Source: Geojedonia litorea | GTDB lineage: Bacteria; Bacteroidota; Bacteroidia; Flavobacteriales; Flavobacteriaceae | NCBI RefSeq assembly: GCF_042654525.1 | Contig: NZ_JBHSGP010000014.1 | Location: forward strand, 992,001 to 1,056,000 | Reading direction: 5' to 3' | Length of the DNA: 64,000 nucleotides | Part shown: positions 1 to 9,200 of the stretch, one piece after another | Layout of the letters: every line of letters starts with the position of its first letter | Position numbering within the stretch: position 1 is the first letter of the stretch | Translations under genes and position numbers: made by a program | The notes under the pieces: generated by a model | Databases searched by the model: none | Told to the model about the DNA's origin: nothing | What the model saw: the letters and a program-made list of their open reading frames with translations, nothing else

Positions 1-886
1 CTGTAGTATTGTACAAACTAAATTCAAACGCGATTCCTTTTAAAATAGATGCAACCTTTGGACTATTTTTAAACTGTTCAGGAGTTAATTCACTTTTAGT
101 TTCCACCAATGGGAATTGATAAAGATTCTTCCAGATGCCATTTCCTGTACGTTTTTGAAACAGGGTTCTCTTATCGGCCGATATAAAAACTAAAAAGTTA
201 AAATATTTGGTGCTGACTTTTGTCTTTTTAAGTTTTAATGGTAAAGTTTCTATTTTACTGTGATGAAGTGCATAACAGCTACCCTTTAAAGGACAAACTG
301 TGCAATCCGGATTTTTCGGTTTGCATTGTCTAGCACCAAACTCCATAATAGCTTGATTGTAATCTCCAGGATTTTTTTTGTCAATAAGCGAAGTAGCCAA
401 TGCTTTAAATTCCTTTATGCCACGTGTTGAATTTATAGGTGTATCTATTCCAAAAAACCGGGCTAACACTCTATAAACATTTCCATCAACTACTGCGGTT
501 GGTTCATCATAACAAATAGAAGCTATAGCACTTGCAGTGTAATCACCTACACCTTTTAGTTGCAACAGCTCTTTATAAGTTTTTGGAAACTTCCCATCAA
601 ATTCATTAACAATAAAGTTTGCTGTGGTATGTAAATTTCTGGCCCTTGAGTAATATCCTAGACCTTGCCAAAGCTTTAAAACTTCGGTTTCATTTGCATT
701 TGCCAGATCAAAAACAGTTGGATATTCATCGATAAATGCGAGGTAATAGGGGAGCCCTTGGTTTATTTGTGTTTGTTGAAGAATAATTTCTGACAGCCAG
801 ACATTATATGGGTTTTTGGTGTTCCGCCATGGGAGATCTCGCTTATATATTGAATACCAATTAGTTAAAGTTTTGCTGAAATTCAT
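1..886 (-). CDS. mutY: A/G-specific adenine glycosylase MutY (3' end beyond window)
   Basis: Base-excision repair enzyme that removes adenine mispaired with 8-oxoguanine. I translated about 295 codons from the ATG at 886. The frame is still open at the window edge, so the C-terminal NUDIX-like recognition domain is incomplete. Seen: the LSEIILQQTQ helix with probable catalytic Glu33, the helix-hairpin-helix LKGVGDYTASA, catalytic Asp134 in VVDGNVYR, and a 4Fe-4S loop with Cys188, 195, 198 and 204 (C-x6-C-x2-C-x5-C). Divergent from the HU gene; a minus-strand -7 box lies at 906-913. Confidence 0.95.
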   Translation of the reverse strand, partial: MNFSKTLTNWYSIYKRDLPWRNTKNPYNVWLSEIILQQTQINQGLPYYLAFIDEYPTVFDLANANETEVLKLWQGLGYYSRARNLHTTANFIVNEFDGKFPKTYKELLQLKGVGDYTASAIASICYDEPTAVVDGNVYRVLARFFGIDTPINSTRGIKEFKALATSLIDKKNPGDYNQAIMEFGARQCKPKNPDCTVCPLKGSCYALHHSKIETLPLKLKKTKVSTKYFNFLVFISADKRTLFQKRTGNGIWKNLYQFPLVETKSELTPEQFKNSPKVASILKGIAFEFSLYNTT

Positions 887-905
887 TATTTATTTTAATT
901 CGTCA

Positions 906-913
906 CAAAAATA
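906..913 (-). promoter_or_regulatory. -7 promoter box of mutY
   Basis: Reads TATTTTTG on the minus strand, an exact match to the Bacteroidota -7 consensus TAnnTTTG, 19 bases before the mutY ATG. No clear -33 TTTG is seen at the usual distance. Confidence 0.5.
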
Positions 914-946
914 AATCTTTATCCCGTTAAATTTTAATTAATTAGG

Positions 947-979
947 TTTGAAATATTGAAATTAAAATTCCTATATTTG
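947..979 (+). promoter_or_regulatory. Promoter of the HU gene
   Basis: A TTTG at 947-950, a spacer of 21 bases, then TATATTTG at 972-979. This matches both halves of the Bacteroidota promoter consensus (TTTG-N19-21-TAnnTTTG). Transcription should begin near 983, giving a leader of about 36 bases. Confidence 0.75.
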
Positions 980-1018
980 CATCCCTTATAATTAATAGAT
1001 AACCCTAAAATTATTACA

Positions 1019-1309
1019 ATGACAAAAGCAGATTTAGTAGCAAAAATTTCTGATAAACTAGGAATTGAAAAAGGAGATGTTCAAGCAACAGTTGAAACTT
1101 TTATGGAAGAGGTAAAAACTTCTTTAGAGAGTGGAGATAATGTATATTTAAGAGGCTTTGGAAGCTTTATCGTAAAAACAAGAGCTGAAAAAACTGGAAG
1201 AAACATTTCTAAAAATACAACTATCAAAATTCCTGCTCACAACATACCTGCATTTAAACCTGCTAAAGTATTTGTTGAAGGAGTAAAAACAAATGTTGAC
1301 GTTAACTAA
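1019..1309 (+). CDS. hup: HU-family DNA-binding protein
   Basis: Small histone-like nucleoid protein of 96 residues, close to the usual 90. It should dimerise and bend DNA through two beta arms. Seen: N-terminal helices beginning MTKADLVAKIS, the GFGSF turn at about residues 46-50, and the arm region with the conserved NP-like segment replaced by KNTTIKIPAHNIPAFKPAK. The C-terminal FKPAKVF is typical of HU. It has its own strong promoter and is followed by a small basic-peptide gene on the same strand, probably in one transcript that ends at the hairpin at 1443-1480. Confidence 0.95.
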   Translation: MTKADLVAKISDKLGIEKGDVQATVETFMEEVKTSLESGDNVYLRGFGSFIVKTRAEKTGRNISKNTTIKIPAHNIPAFKPAKVFVEGVKTNVDVN

Positions 1310-1352
1310 CTAAAACGTTAAAAAACAAATAATTAATTAAAAAGTTTATTTT

Positions 1353-1442
1353 ATGCCAAGTGGTAAAAAAAGAAAAAGACACAAGGTAGCGACGCATAAG
1401 CGTAAAAAACGAAGACGCGCTAATCGTCACAAAAAAAAATAA
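1353..1442 (+). CDS. 29-residue AURKAIP1/COX24-like basic peptide
   Basis: Too short for most gene finders. The frame runs ATG to TAA, begins MPSGKKRKRHK and ends NRHKKK; about two thirds of its residues are Lys, Arg or His. I recognise it as the small protein annotated in many Bacteroidota as an AURKAIP1/COX24 domain protein. That family is related to the C-terminal tail of mitochondrial ribosomal protein mS38. A ribosomal role at the small or large subunit surface is therefore likely, but that is inference. It lies 43 bases after HU and 1 base before a strong terminator. Confidence 0.85.
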   Translation: MPSGKKRKRHKVATHKRKKRRRANRHKKK

Positions 1443-1480
1443 ATTGAAAAAGTAGTTTTTTAACTACTTTTTCAATTTTT
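1443..1480 (+). terminator. Rho-independent terminator of the HU/small-peptide unit
   Basis: A perfect 13-base-pair stem (1443-1455 with 1464-1476) around an 8-base loop, followed by a T run, directly after the small-peptide stop codon. Confidence 0.85.
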
Positions 1481-1625
1481 AAAGTAACGTTCTTTGATAT
1501 CTAATTCATTAAATTTTGCGTTTACCTTCGTAAAAAGATGAATTTAACGGATTTAACATCCTGTGTCAAAAAATAAAGTATAATCCATCTATCGCGCATT
1601 GGCGTGGTGGATATAAATTTACAAT

Positions 1626-3170
1626 ATGGATAAAGAATTGATTATTCGATCGAGTTCTGATGTTGTTGATTTTGCCTTATTAAAAGATGGAAAACTTATT
1701 GAATTGCATAAAGATGAAGACGATAACAACTTTGCGGTTGGCGATGTGTTTATAGCCAAAATACGTAAAGCGGTTCCGGGACTAAATGCTGCATTTGTTA
1801 ATGTAGGTTATGAGAAAGATGCATTTTTGCATTATCATGATTTAGGGCCACAATTACCTTCACTTTTAAAATTCGTAAAACGTGTAAGCACAGGGAAACA
1901 CACAGATTTTTTACTTAAAAATTTTCAGTTTGAAAAAGACATCGATAAAAATGGCAGCATATCAAATGCATTAAAAGCCAATCAATCGACACTAGTTCAA
2001 ATTGTGAAAGAACCAATTTCAACAAAAGGCCCTCGTATTAGTAGCGAGTTGTCTATTGCCGGAAGGTATATTGTTTTAGTACCATTTTCAGATCGTATTT
2101 CAATTTCTCAAAAAATTGAATCGAAAGAAGAAAAAGATCGTTTAAAACGATTGGTGAAAAGCATTACACCTAAAGGATTTGGAGTAATAGTTCGTACCGT
2201 AGCCGAAGGCAAAAAAGTTGCCGAACTCGACAAAGATTTACAAAATTTGTTGGCGCGTTGGACGGCCATGTGTAAAAAATTGTACAAAGCACATCACCCT
2301 AGTAAGGTGCTTGGCGAAATGAATAAAGCCTCTTCAATTTTAAGAGATATTTTTAATGATTCATTTTCCAGTATTATTGTAGATGATGAAGCCTTGTATG
2401 TACAAATTAAAGATTACGTGCATGAGATTGCACCTAACAAAGAGTCCATTGTAAAGCTGTATAAAAATGGCGTTCCTATATTTGAAAAATACGGGATTGA
2501 GCGTCAAATAAAAACATCTTTCGGACGTACAGTCTCCATGGCAAAAGGTGCTTATTTGGTTATAGAACATACCGAGGCCCTCCATGTTGTAGACGTTAAC
2601 AGTGGTAACCGATCTAACAAAGAGAAGAACCAAGAGGATACAGCTCTAGAAGTCAATATGATTTCTGCATCAGAGATTGCTCGACAATTGCGCTTGCGTG
2701 ATATGGGTGGCATTATCGTGATCGATTTTATTGATATGAACAAAGCTGATAACCGTAAAAAACTGTACAATCATCTTCGTGACGAAATGCAAGATGATAA
2801 AGCAAAGCATAAAATATTACCTCCGAGCAAGTTTGGACTAGTACAAATTACTAGACAACGTGTTCGCCCGGAAAGGAATATTGAAACTAAAGAAGAGAAT
2901 CCTAACGGTGTTGAAGGAAGTGAAATTGAAGCACCAATTAAAGTGATTCAAAAGATCACTCAAGACCTAGAGCGACTTTTCAAAAAAGACTATAAAAAGG
3001 TGATTTTAAACACACACCCATTTATAGCAGCCTTTTTAACCAAAGGCTTTCCGTCTGTGCGTTCTAAATGGTTTTTAGAACATAAAAAATGGGTAAAAGT
3101 AATGCCCAGAGATGCTTACACTTATCTTGAATATCATTTTTTTGACAAAAATGGTAAGGAAATCAAATAA
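1626..3170 (+). CDS. rng: Ribonuclease E/G family endoribonuclease (RNase G type)
   Basis: Single-strand endoribonuclease for rRNA and mRNA processing, 514 residues, about the length of RNase G and without the long C-terminal scaffold of RNase E. Seen: an N-terminal S1 domain (about residues 36-130, with an insertion), the DVNSGN motif with probable catalytic Asp323, and VIDFIDM with the second metal-binding Asp367. The zinc-link Cys pair (CPxC) that joins protomers in the E. coli enzymes should follow the ITRQRVRP segment near residue 415. It is absent, and no cysteine is found there. The gene stands alone with its own terminator. Confidence 0.93.
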   Translation: MDKELIIRSSSDVVDFALLKDGKLIELHKDEDDNNFAVGDVFIAKIRKAVPGLNAAFVNVGYEKDAFLHYHDLGPQLPSLLKFVKRVSTGKHTDFLLKNFQFEKDIDKNGSISNALKANQSTLVQIVKEPISTKGPRISSELSIAGRYIVLVPFSDRISISQKIESKEEKDRLKRLVKSITPKGFGVIVRTVAEGKKVAELDKDLQNLLARWTAMCKKLYKAHHPSKVLGEMNKASSILRDIFNDSFSSIIVDDEALYVQIKDYVHEIAPNKESIVKLYKNGVPIFEKYGIERQIKTSFGRTVSMAKGAYLVIEHTEALHVVDVNSGNRSNKEKNQEDTALEVNMISASEIARQLRLRDMGGIIVIDFIDMNKADNRKKLYNHLRDEMQDDKAKHKILPPSKFGLVQITRQRVRPERNIETKEENPNGVEGSEIEAPIKVIQKITQDLERLFKKDYKKVILNTHPFIAAFLTKGFPSVRSKWFLEHKKWVKVMPRDAYTYLEYHFFDKNGKEIK

Positions 3171-3174
3171 TATC

Positions 3175-3217
3175 AAAACCCCTTTTTACATAAGTAGAAA
3201 GGGGTTTTTGTTTTTTT
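3175..3217 (+). terminator. Terminator of rng
   Basis: Stem AAAACCCCTTT pairing with AAAGGGGTTTT, then a long T run, just after the rng stop. It could also serve the minus-strand gene that ends at 3232. Confidence 0.85.
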
Positions 3218-3231
3218 ATAATAAATTGAAT

Positions 3232-4269
3232 TTACGTCGCAGGATTAGGTATCTCGGCATGCACTAAATCAATTGCTTTTAAAACCTCGTCGCTTAATGT
3301 GAGGTGAATACTGTCTATATTCTCTTTAAGTTGATCTAATCGCGTTGCACCAATAATATTACTAGTCACAAAAGGTTCCTGGGTAACAAAAGCTAATGAC
3401 ATTTGAGCTAAAGTCATATTATGGTCTTCAGCAATTTTTAAATAGCGTTTAGTGGCTTCGGTGCATTGAGCGCTACTATATCTTGAAAATCTTGGGAATA
3501 AATTTAAACGCGCCCTTTCTTCAGCTTTTCCTTTAATGTACTTACCAGATAATACTCCAAACGCCATTGGAGAATAGGCTAATAAACCAATTTGCTCTCG
3601 CATAGAAATTTCTGCCATATCACCTTCATAAACGCGGTTAAGGAGCGAATAAGCATTTTGAATGGTAATCATTCTAGGTAAACTATGACGTTTTGATTCC
3701 TCTAAATAACGCATGGTTCCCCAAGCTTTTTCGTTGGAGATGCCTACTTTTCTAATTTTTCCTTCACGAATTATACCATCAAAAGTGTGAAGAATTTCTT
3801 TAAAATTATCTTCCCAATCATCATTTGGATTATGCTTGTAGTCTCGGGCTCCAAAGGTATTAGTTTTGCGTTCAGGCCAATGCAGCTGATACAAGTCTAT
3901 ATAATCGGTTTTAAGACGTTTTAAGCTTTGCTCAACGGCATCTTTAATAGCTTCTGGGCTAAATCCGTTGGTTCTTATATGTGCAGTATAAGATCCTGTT
4001 CCGGCAATCTTGGATGCTAATACAATTTTATCTCGATTTCCAGTTTTTTGAAACCAGTTGCCAATAATACGTTCGGTTTCTGCATAAGTTTTTTGTTCTG
4101 CGGGTACTGGGTATAACTCTGCAGTATCAAAAAAGTTAACACCTTGGTCTAGTGCATAATCCATTTGATCAAAACCTTCATTTTGAGTGTTTTGATTGCC
4201 CCAGGTCATAGTACCCAAACAAATTTTACTTACTTTAATATTACTGTGTGGAAGCGTAGTGTATTTCAT
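3232..4269 (-). CDS. tas: NADP(H)-dependent aldo/keto reductase, Tas family
   Basis: Cytosolic oxidoreductase with a TIM-barrel fold, 345 residues; E. coli Tas has 346 and matches segment by segment (TMTWG, DTAELYPVP, LYQLHWPER, QNAYSLLNR, LLAYSPMAFG). The AKR tetrad is visible as Asp and Tyr in DTAELY, Lys in LASK and His in LHWP. The frame stays open to 4302, but that codon lies inside the -7 box at 4300-4307, so I take the ATG at 4269. The substrate cannot be read from sequence. Confidence 0.9.
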   Translation of the reverse strand: MKYTTLPHSNIKVSKICLGTMTWGNQNTQNEGFDQMDYALDQGVNFFDTAELYPVPAEQKTYAETERIIGNWFQKTGNRDKIVLASKIAGTGSYTAHIRTNGFSPEAIKDAVEQSLKRLKTDYIDLYQLHWPERKTNTFGARDYKHNPNDDWEDNFKEILHTFDGIIREGKIRKVGISNEKAWGTMRYLEESKRHSLPRMITIQNAYSLLNRVYEGDMAEISMREQIGLLAYSPMAFGVLSGKYIKGKAEERARLNLFPRFSRYSSAQCTEATKRYLKIAEDHNMTLAQMSLAFVTQEPFVTSNIIGATRLDQLKENIDSIHLTLSDEVLKAIDLVHAEIPNPAT

Positions 4270-4299
4270 TGTATGGTCTCTTGTAGATTTAGCAAGGGG

Positions 4300-4307
4300 C
4301 AAAGATA
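4300..4307 (-). promoter_or_regulatory. -7 promoter box of the aldo/keto reductase gene
   Basis: TATCTTTG on the minus strand, matching TAnnTTTG, 30 bases before the chosen ATG. It follows directly on the terminator of the upstream OmpA-family gene. Confidence 0.55.
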
Positions 4308-4342
4308 AAAAAACCTTTCAGGGTTTAAAGACTGAAAGGTTT
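4304..4342 (-). terminator. Terminator of the OmpA-family lipoprotein gene
   Basis: On the minus strand, an 11-base-pair stem (4332-4342 with 4311-4321) around a 10-base loop, followed by seven T. Its T run shares bases with the promoter of the next gene. Confidence 0.8.
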
Positions 4343-4384
4343 TAAAAAATTGTAATAAAAGTTATTTAAAGACTTAAGAAGGGA

Positions 4385-5344
4385 TTAAATCTCATTTAAT
4401 AATTTAGAAATTTCATCCAATTTAGGTGTTAAAATCACCTCAATTCGTCTGTTTTTAGCTCTTCCTTCTGCCGTAGTATTGGTGGCAATTGGCGCATATT
4501 CGCCACGACCAGCTGCAGTTAAATTTTCAGGATTAATAGATGCATTCTCTCTTAAAATATTGACAATCGCAGTTGCGCGTTTGGTAGATAGATCCCAATT
4601 CCCGCTTAATTGCCCGTTCCCTGCGTATGGTACATTATCAGTATGCCCTTCAATTAATATGGCTATTTCAGGATTGTCAGCTAAAACGGTTCCTAATTGT
4701 CTTACGGCTTCCTTTCCATTGGAACCAACGGCCCAACTTCCAGACTCAAATAACAATTTATTTTCCATTGAAACATACACTTTGCCGTCACGTTGCTCAA
4801 CGGTTAATCCTTTGCCTTCAAAGTTGGTAAGTGCTTTAGAAATGGCATCTTTTAATCTACTCATCGCGGCATCTTTTGAAGCAATGACGTTTTCAAGTTC
4901 GGCAACACGTTGTGATCGACTTTCTAGTTCACGTTTTAAGTTTTCTAATCGGGCATTTTCAGCCGCTAAAGCCTGTTCTTTAGCTTCTAATTGTGCTAAT
5001 AATTCTCTATTCTTTTTAGAATTTTCAGCAATTGCTGCAGAGCTGTTTTTCTCCAACGCATCATAAGACGCTTTTAAGTTGTCTAAATTTGATTTGGTGG
5101 CTTCGTAATCACTTTGTAAGCGATCGCGCTGCGCAACTGTTTCATCAAAAGATTTTTGGAGTTTGGCCAAATCATTTTGTGCTTTATTTAAAGCTGCAGT
5201 AAGATCACTATTTTCATCAGATAACTGACGATGCTCTTTTTTGAGATCAGCATACTTGTTTTCTAAATCGGTGTAGATCTTTTTAGAAACACAAGACGAT
5301 GTTAGTATCAGTGTTAATGCTATTAACGACAATTTTTTAAACAT
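4385..5344 (-). CDS. OmpA-family peptidoglycan-associated lipoprotein with coiled coil
   Basis: 319-residue envelope protein. The N terminus is a lipoprotein signal peptide with a TSSC lipobox (Cys18). A long heptad-rich coiled coil follows at about residues 22-165, then an OmpA C-terminal domain at about 185-310. Peptidoglycan-binding residues are visible in EGHTDNVPY, in NWDLSTKRA (Asp and Arg) and in the final RAKNRRIEVIL segment. It should anchor the outer membrane to the cell wall; the coiled coil would span part of the periplasm. Monocistronic, with a terminator at 4304-4342. Confidence 0.9.
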   Translation of the reverse strand: MFKKLSLIALTLILTSSCVSKKIYTDLENKYADLKKEHRQLSDENSDLTAALNKAQNDLAKLQKSFDETVAQRDRLQSDYEATKSNLDNLKASYDALEKNSSAAIAENSKKNRELLAQLEAKEQALAAENARLENLKRELESRSQRVAELENVIASKDAAMSRLKDAISKALTNFEGKGLTVEQRDGKVYVSMENKLLFESGSWAVGSNGKEAVRQLGTVLADNPEIAILIEGHTDNVPYAGNGQLSGNWDLSTKRATAIVNILRENASINPENLTAAGRGEYAPIATNTTAEGRAKNRRIEVILTPKLDEISKLLNEI

Positions 5345-5371
5345 AGGTTTAAGAGTTTTTAAAGTTGTTTT

Positions 5372-6136
5372 TTAAGATTCTAGTTCTAGTAATATCGGAC
5401 AGTGGTCACTATGTACTGCATCCGACAGTATAACGCTTCGTTTTAGCTTTTCTTGTAGAGGAGAACTTGCCAAGGCATAATCCAATCTCCAGCCTTTATT
5501 GTTAGCTCTAGCATTGGCTCTGTAACTCCACCAGGTATAATGATTTGGTTCTTTGTTGAAATGTCTAAACGAATCAATAAATCCACTATTTAGAAAGTTT
5601 CCAATCCATTCGCGTTCGACAGGTAAGAATCCAGATACATTAGATAATCCTTTTGGATTATGAATATCTATTTCTTCATGACAGATGTTATAATCGCCAC
5701 AAATAATAAGATTTGGAATCTCCTTTTTTAAATTGTCAATATAATCTTGAAACATGGCCATGTATTCTAATTTGTGATCTAAACGAGCGTCATTGGTTCC
5801 CGAAGGTAAATACAAACTCATCACCGAAAAGTTGTCGAAATCAGCTCTTATATTTCGGCCTTCAAAGTCCATTGATTCAATACCGGTGCCATATTCAACA
5901 TGATTGGGCTTGATTTTACTCAAAATTGCAACGCCACTGTAGCCTTTTTTCTGTGCACTAAACCAATAATGATAATTATATCCAGCATTTTCAAAAATTG
6001 AAAGATCCAATTGCTCTTTCATAGCTTTTATTTCTTGAAGACAAATAACGTCTGGATTAGCGCTTTTAAGCCAATCCATAAAACCTTTATTGATGGCAGC
6101 TCTAATACCGTTGACGTTGTAGGAGATGATTTTCAT
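5372..6136 (-). CDS. xth: Exodeoxyribonuclease III
   Basis: AP endonuclease and 3'-5' exonuclease for DNA repair, 254 residues, the usual size. Seen: MKIISYNVNGIRAA with the metal-binding Asn, LQEIK with Glu35, the central GDYNICH motif (catalytic Asp and Asn) and the C-terminal SDHCP with catalytic Asp-His. It lies 27 bases upstream of the OmpA-family lipoprotein on the same strand, so the two could share a transcript. Confidence 0.95.
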   Translation of the reverse strand: MKIISYNVNGIRAAINKGFMDWLKSANPDVICLQEIKAMKEQLDLSIFENAGYNYHYWFSAQKKGYSGVAILSKIKPNHVEYGTGIESMDFEGRNIRADFDNFSVMSLYLPSGTNDARLDHKLEYMAMFQDYIDNLKKEIPNLIICGDYNICHEEIDIHNPKGLSNVSGFLPVEREWIGNFLNSGFIDSFRHFNKEPNHYTWWSYRANARANNKGWRLDYALASSPLQEKLKRSVILSDAVHSDHCPILLELES

Positions 6137-6247
6137 GATTAATAATTAGAATTTCAGCTAAAATAAATAATACTGTACTTTTACACTATTATTTTATCGC
6201 AGTTTTAACCATAAAATAATTTTTGTTTTTAACAGTTTTAGTACTTA

Positions 6248-9200
6248 ATGAAAATTGCTGTTGCTTGTCTTTGTTTTTTGATGGGTTGTTGTGCTATGGC
6301 ACAAGAGCTCAGTTCTAATTATAGAACCAAGACAATAGCGGTAAGAGATACCATTAAAATTGATACTGTAAGTATTAACCCGAGTAAGTTTACGGTTAGG
6401 TTCAAAAACAATACACCGCTTGACAGTACATCATATCACATAGATTTTTCAAAAGCTATTCTAGTGTTAAAACAAACAGTTATGACCGATTCTATTGTGG
6501 TTGATTATTTAAGGTACCCAGATTTTATTACCAAGGAATACAAGCAATTAGATGAAAGTATAATCGTTGAAAACACCTCAAGTATTCAGCGATTTTATAA
6601 GCTTAACCAATCTACGCAAAATACTGTTTTCACACCTTTTGATGGTTTGAACACTTCGGGAAGTATTTCAAGAGGTGTTACTATTGGTAATAATCAAAAT
6701 TCTGTTTTAAATAGTGAGCTTGATTTACAAATATCTGGAAAATTGAGTGATAAAGTGTCTTTAAGAGCGTCCATTCAAGATGCTAATATTCCTTTGCAGG
6801 AAAGTGGATATTCACAGCGATTGGATGAATTTGATCAAGTGTTTATTGAACTTTTTAGTGACGATTGGAATATTAGAGCAGGTGACATTGACTTACAAAA
6901 CTCAAACTCCTATTTTGCAAATTTCACAAAACGCGTTCAAGGGCTTTCGGTTAATGTAAATTTGGATAAGGAGGAATCTAAAACTAATATGTTCGCTTCG
7001 GGCGCTTTAGTTAGAGGACAATTTACCACGAGTAGGTTTACGGCTCAAGAGGGTAATCAAGGCCCTTATAAATTACGTGGCCCAAATAACGAGTTGTTTG
7101 TGCTCATTGTTTCGGGGAGTGAAACGGTTTACGTCAACGGTTTGCCATTGGTTAGAGGAGAGGATAAGGATTACATTATTGATTATAATGCAGGCGAGAT
7201 TATTTTCAATTCAACCTACCCTATCACTTCCGAAATGCGAATCACGGTGGATTATCAATATAGCGAGCGCAATTTTTCTCGATTTACAGTTTATGGCGGA
7301 AGTACTTATGAAACCGAAAAATTAAAATTAGGGGTATCGGTATATTCTGAAACAGATGCTAAAAATCAGCCCCTTCAGCAAAATTTATCTACAGAGCAAA
7401 CCCAGATTTTGGCCAATGCCGGAGATGATAAAAGCTTGATGGTTGCGCCTTCTGCCGTTGCTGAAAGCTATTCTGAAAATAGAATTCTATATAAAAAAGA
7501 GTTAATTAATGGCGCTGAAGCTTTTGTGTTTTCAAATAATCCAGAAGACGTATTGTTCAGTGTAAAATTCAGTAGAGTTGGTGACAACCAAGGAGATTAT
7601 GTAGTTTCCAACGCAAATGCGGTTACTACAATTTATGAATATGTATCGCCAATAAATGGTGTTCCACAAGGAAATTTTGCCCCGATCGTGCAACTAATTG
7701 CACCAACCCAATTGCAAGTTGCTGTTGTAAATGGATTGTACAAACCAACTCAAAAAACTGAAGTGTATTTTGAATTTGCTGGTAGCAAAAATGATCAAAA
7801 TCTGTTTTCAAGTCTTGATGATTCTAATAACGATGGGTTTGCAGGGAAATTAAAAGTAGATCAATTTATTGTAAAATCAGATAGCCTATGGAATTTAAAA
7901 GCTTTTGTTGATGCTGATGTTATTCAGGAAAATTTTAGAACCATTCAGCGGTTGTATTACGCCGAATTTAATCGTGATTGGAATCTTGAAAATACTTTCG
8001 GCAATCAAAGTTTATTGAGTGCTGGATTGGAATTGGTACATCCAAAACACGGATTGGCAATATATAAATTTGAACATCTTAATTATTCTGAAAGCTTTAA
8101 TGGTAATCGACATAATATGTTGGCCAATCTTCGATTGGGCAAGTTTCAGCTGTTTTCGAATTCAAGCTTATTAATAAGTGAAGGAAATGAGTTTACGTCA
8201 CGATTTTTTAGAACCTTTAATCGGGCAACTTATGGTTTTAATAAACAATGGGTTGGTGCTAAATTGGCCGCCGAGGACAATAAACAACGAGATGTTATAA
8301 CAGAAAATTTAAGCGAATTGAGCCAAAAATTTACGACTTATGAGCTGTTTTATGGCGTTGGTGACAGTACTAAAGTATTTGTTGAAGCGGGATATAAACA
8401 TAGGGTTAATGATAGTTTGCGAGCCAGCGGTTTAGAACGTGTTAATAGCTCAAACACCTATTATTTAAAGTCTAGACTTATTCAAAATGCCAACACCAAT
8501 TTAGGAGTTTATATAAATTACAGACGATTGAAGCACGAAGATGTCTCAAAGGACGATGAAGGCTCACTTAATTCGCGTATCAATTTTAATCAGATTTTGT
8601 TTAATCAAATTGTCCAGTGGAATACCATTTTTGAAACCAATTCTGGAACTCTACCACAACAGGACTTTACGTATGTTAAGGTTGATGCCGGTCAAGGGGC
8701 TTACACTTGGATCGATTATAACAACAACAACATCCAAGAGTTAAACGAGTTTGAGATTGCCCAATTTCAAGATCAGGGCGAGTATATTAGAGTATTGTTG
8801 CCCAATCAAGTTTTTGTAAAAACACATCAAAACAGATTAAGCCAAACACTTACCATTAATCCACAACAATGGTCAGTTTCAGAACGGAAGAGCAAAAAAT
8901 TCTGGTCACATTTTTATAACCAAACCTCATATTTAATTGACCGAAAACAACGCAGGGAAGGAAACACATTTAATTTAAACCCATTCAACACCGATGAGGA
9001 TAATCAATTAGCACTAAACCAAAGTGTGAGGAATGTTTTGTTTTTTAATAGAGGCAAGCAGCGTTATACAACGTCATATACCTTTTTGTCAAACACCAAT
9101 CGAACTATTTTATCAATTGGATTTCAGGAGCATAAATTAAAAAGCCATCAATTGCAGTTTAATCATAAATTTGCAAAAAGTTGGCTCATTAATTTAAAGT

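Noticed and set aside
4479..5066. 195-codon frame antisense to the OmpA-family lipoprotein gene
   Set aside because: It mirrors the coding frame of a confident gene, has no promoter or start context and gives a Ser/Leu/Ala-rich product typical of antisense reading.
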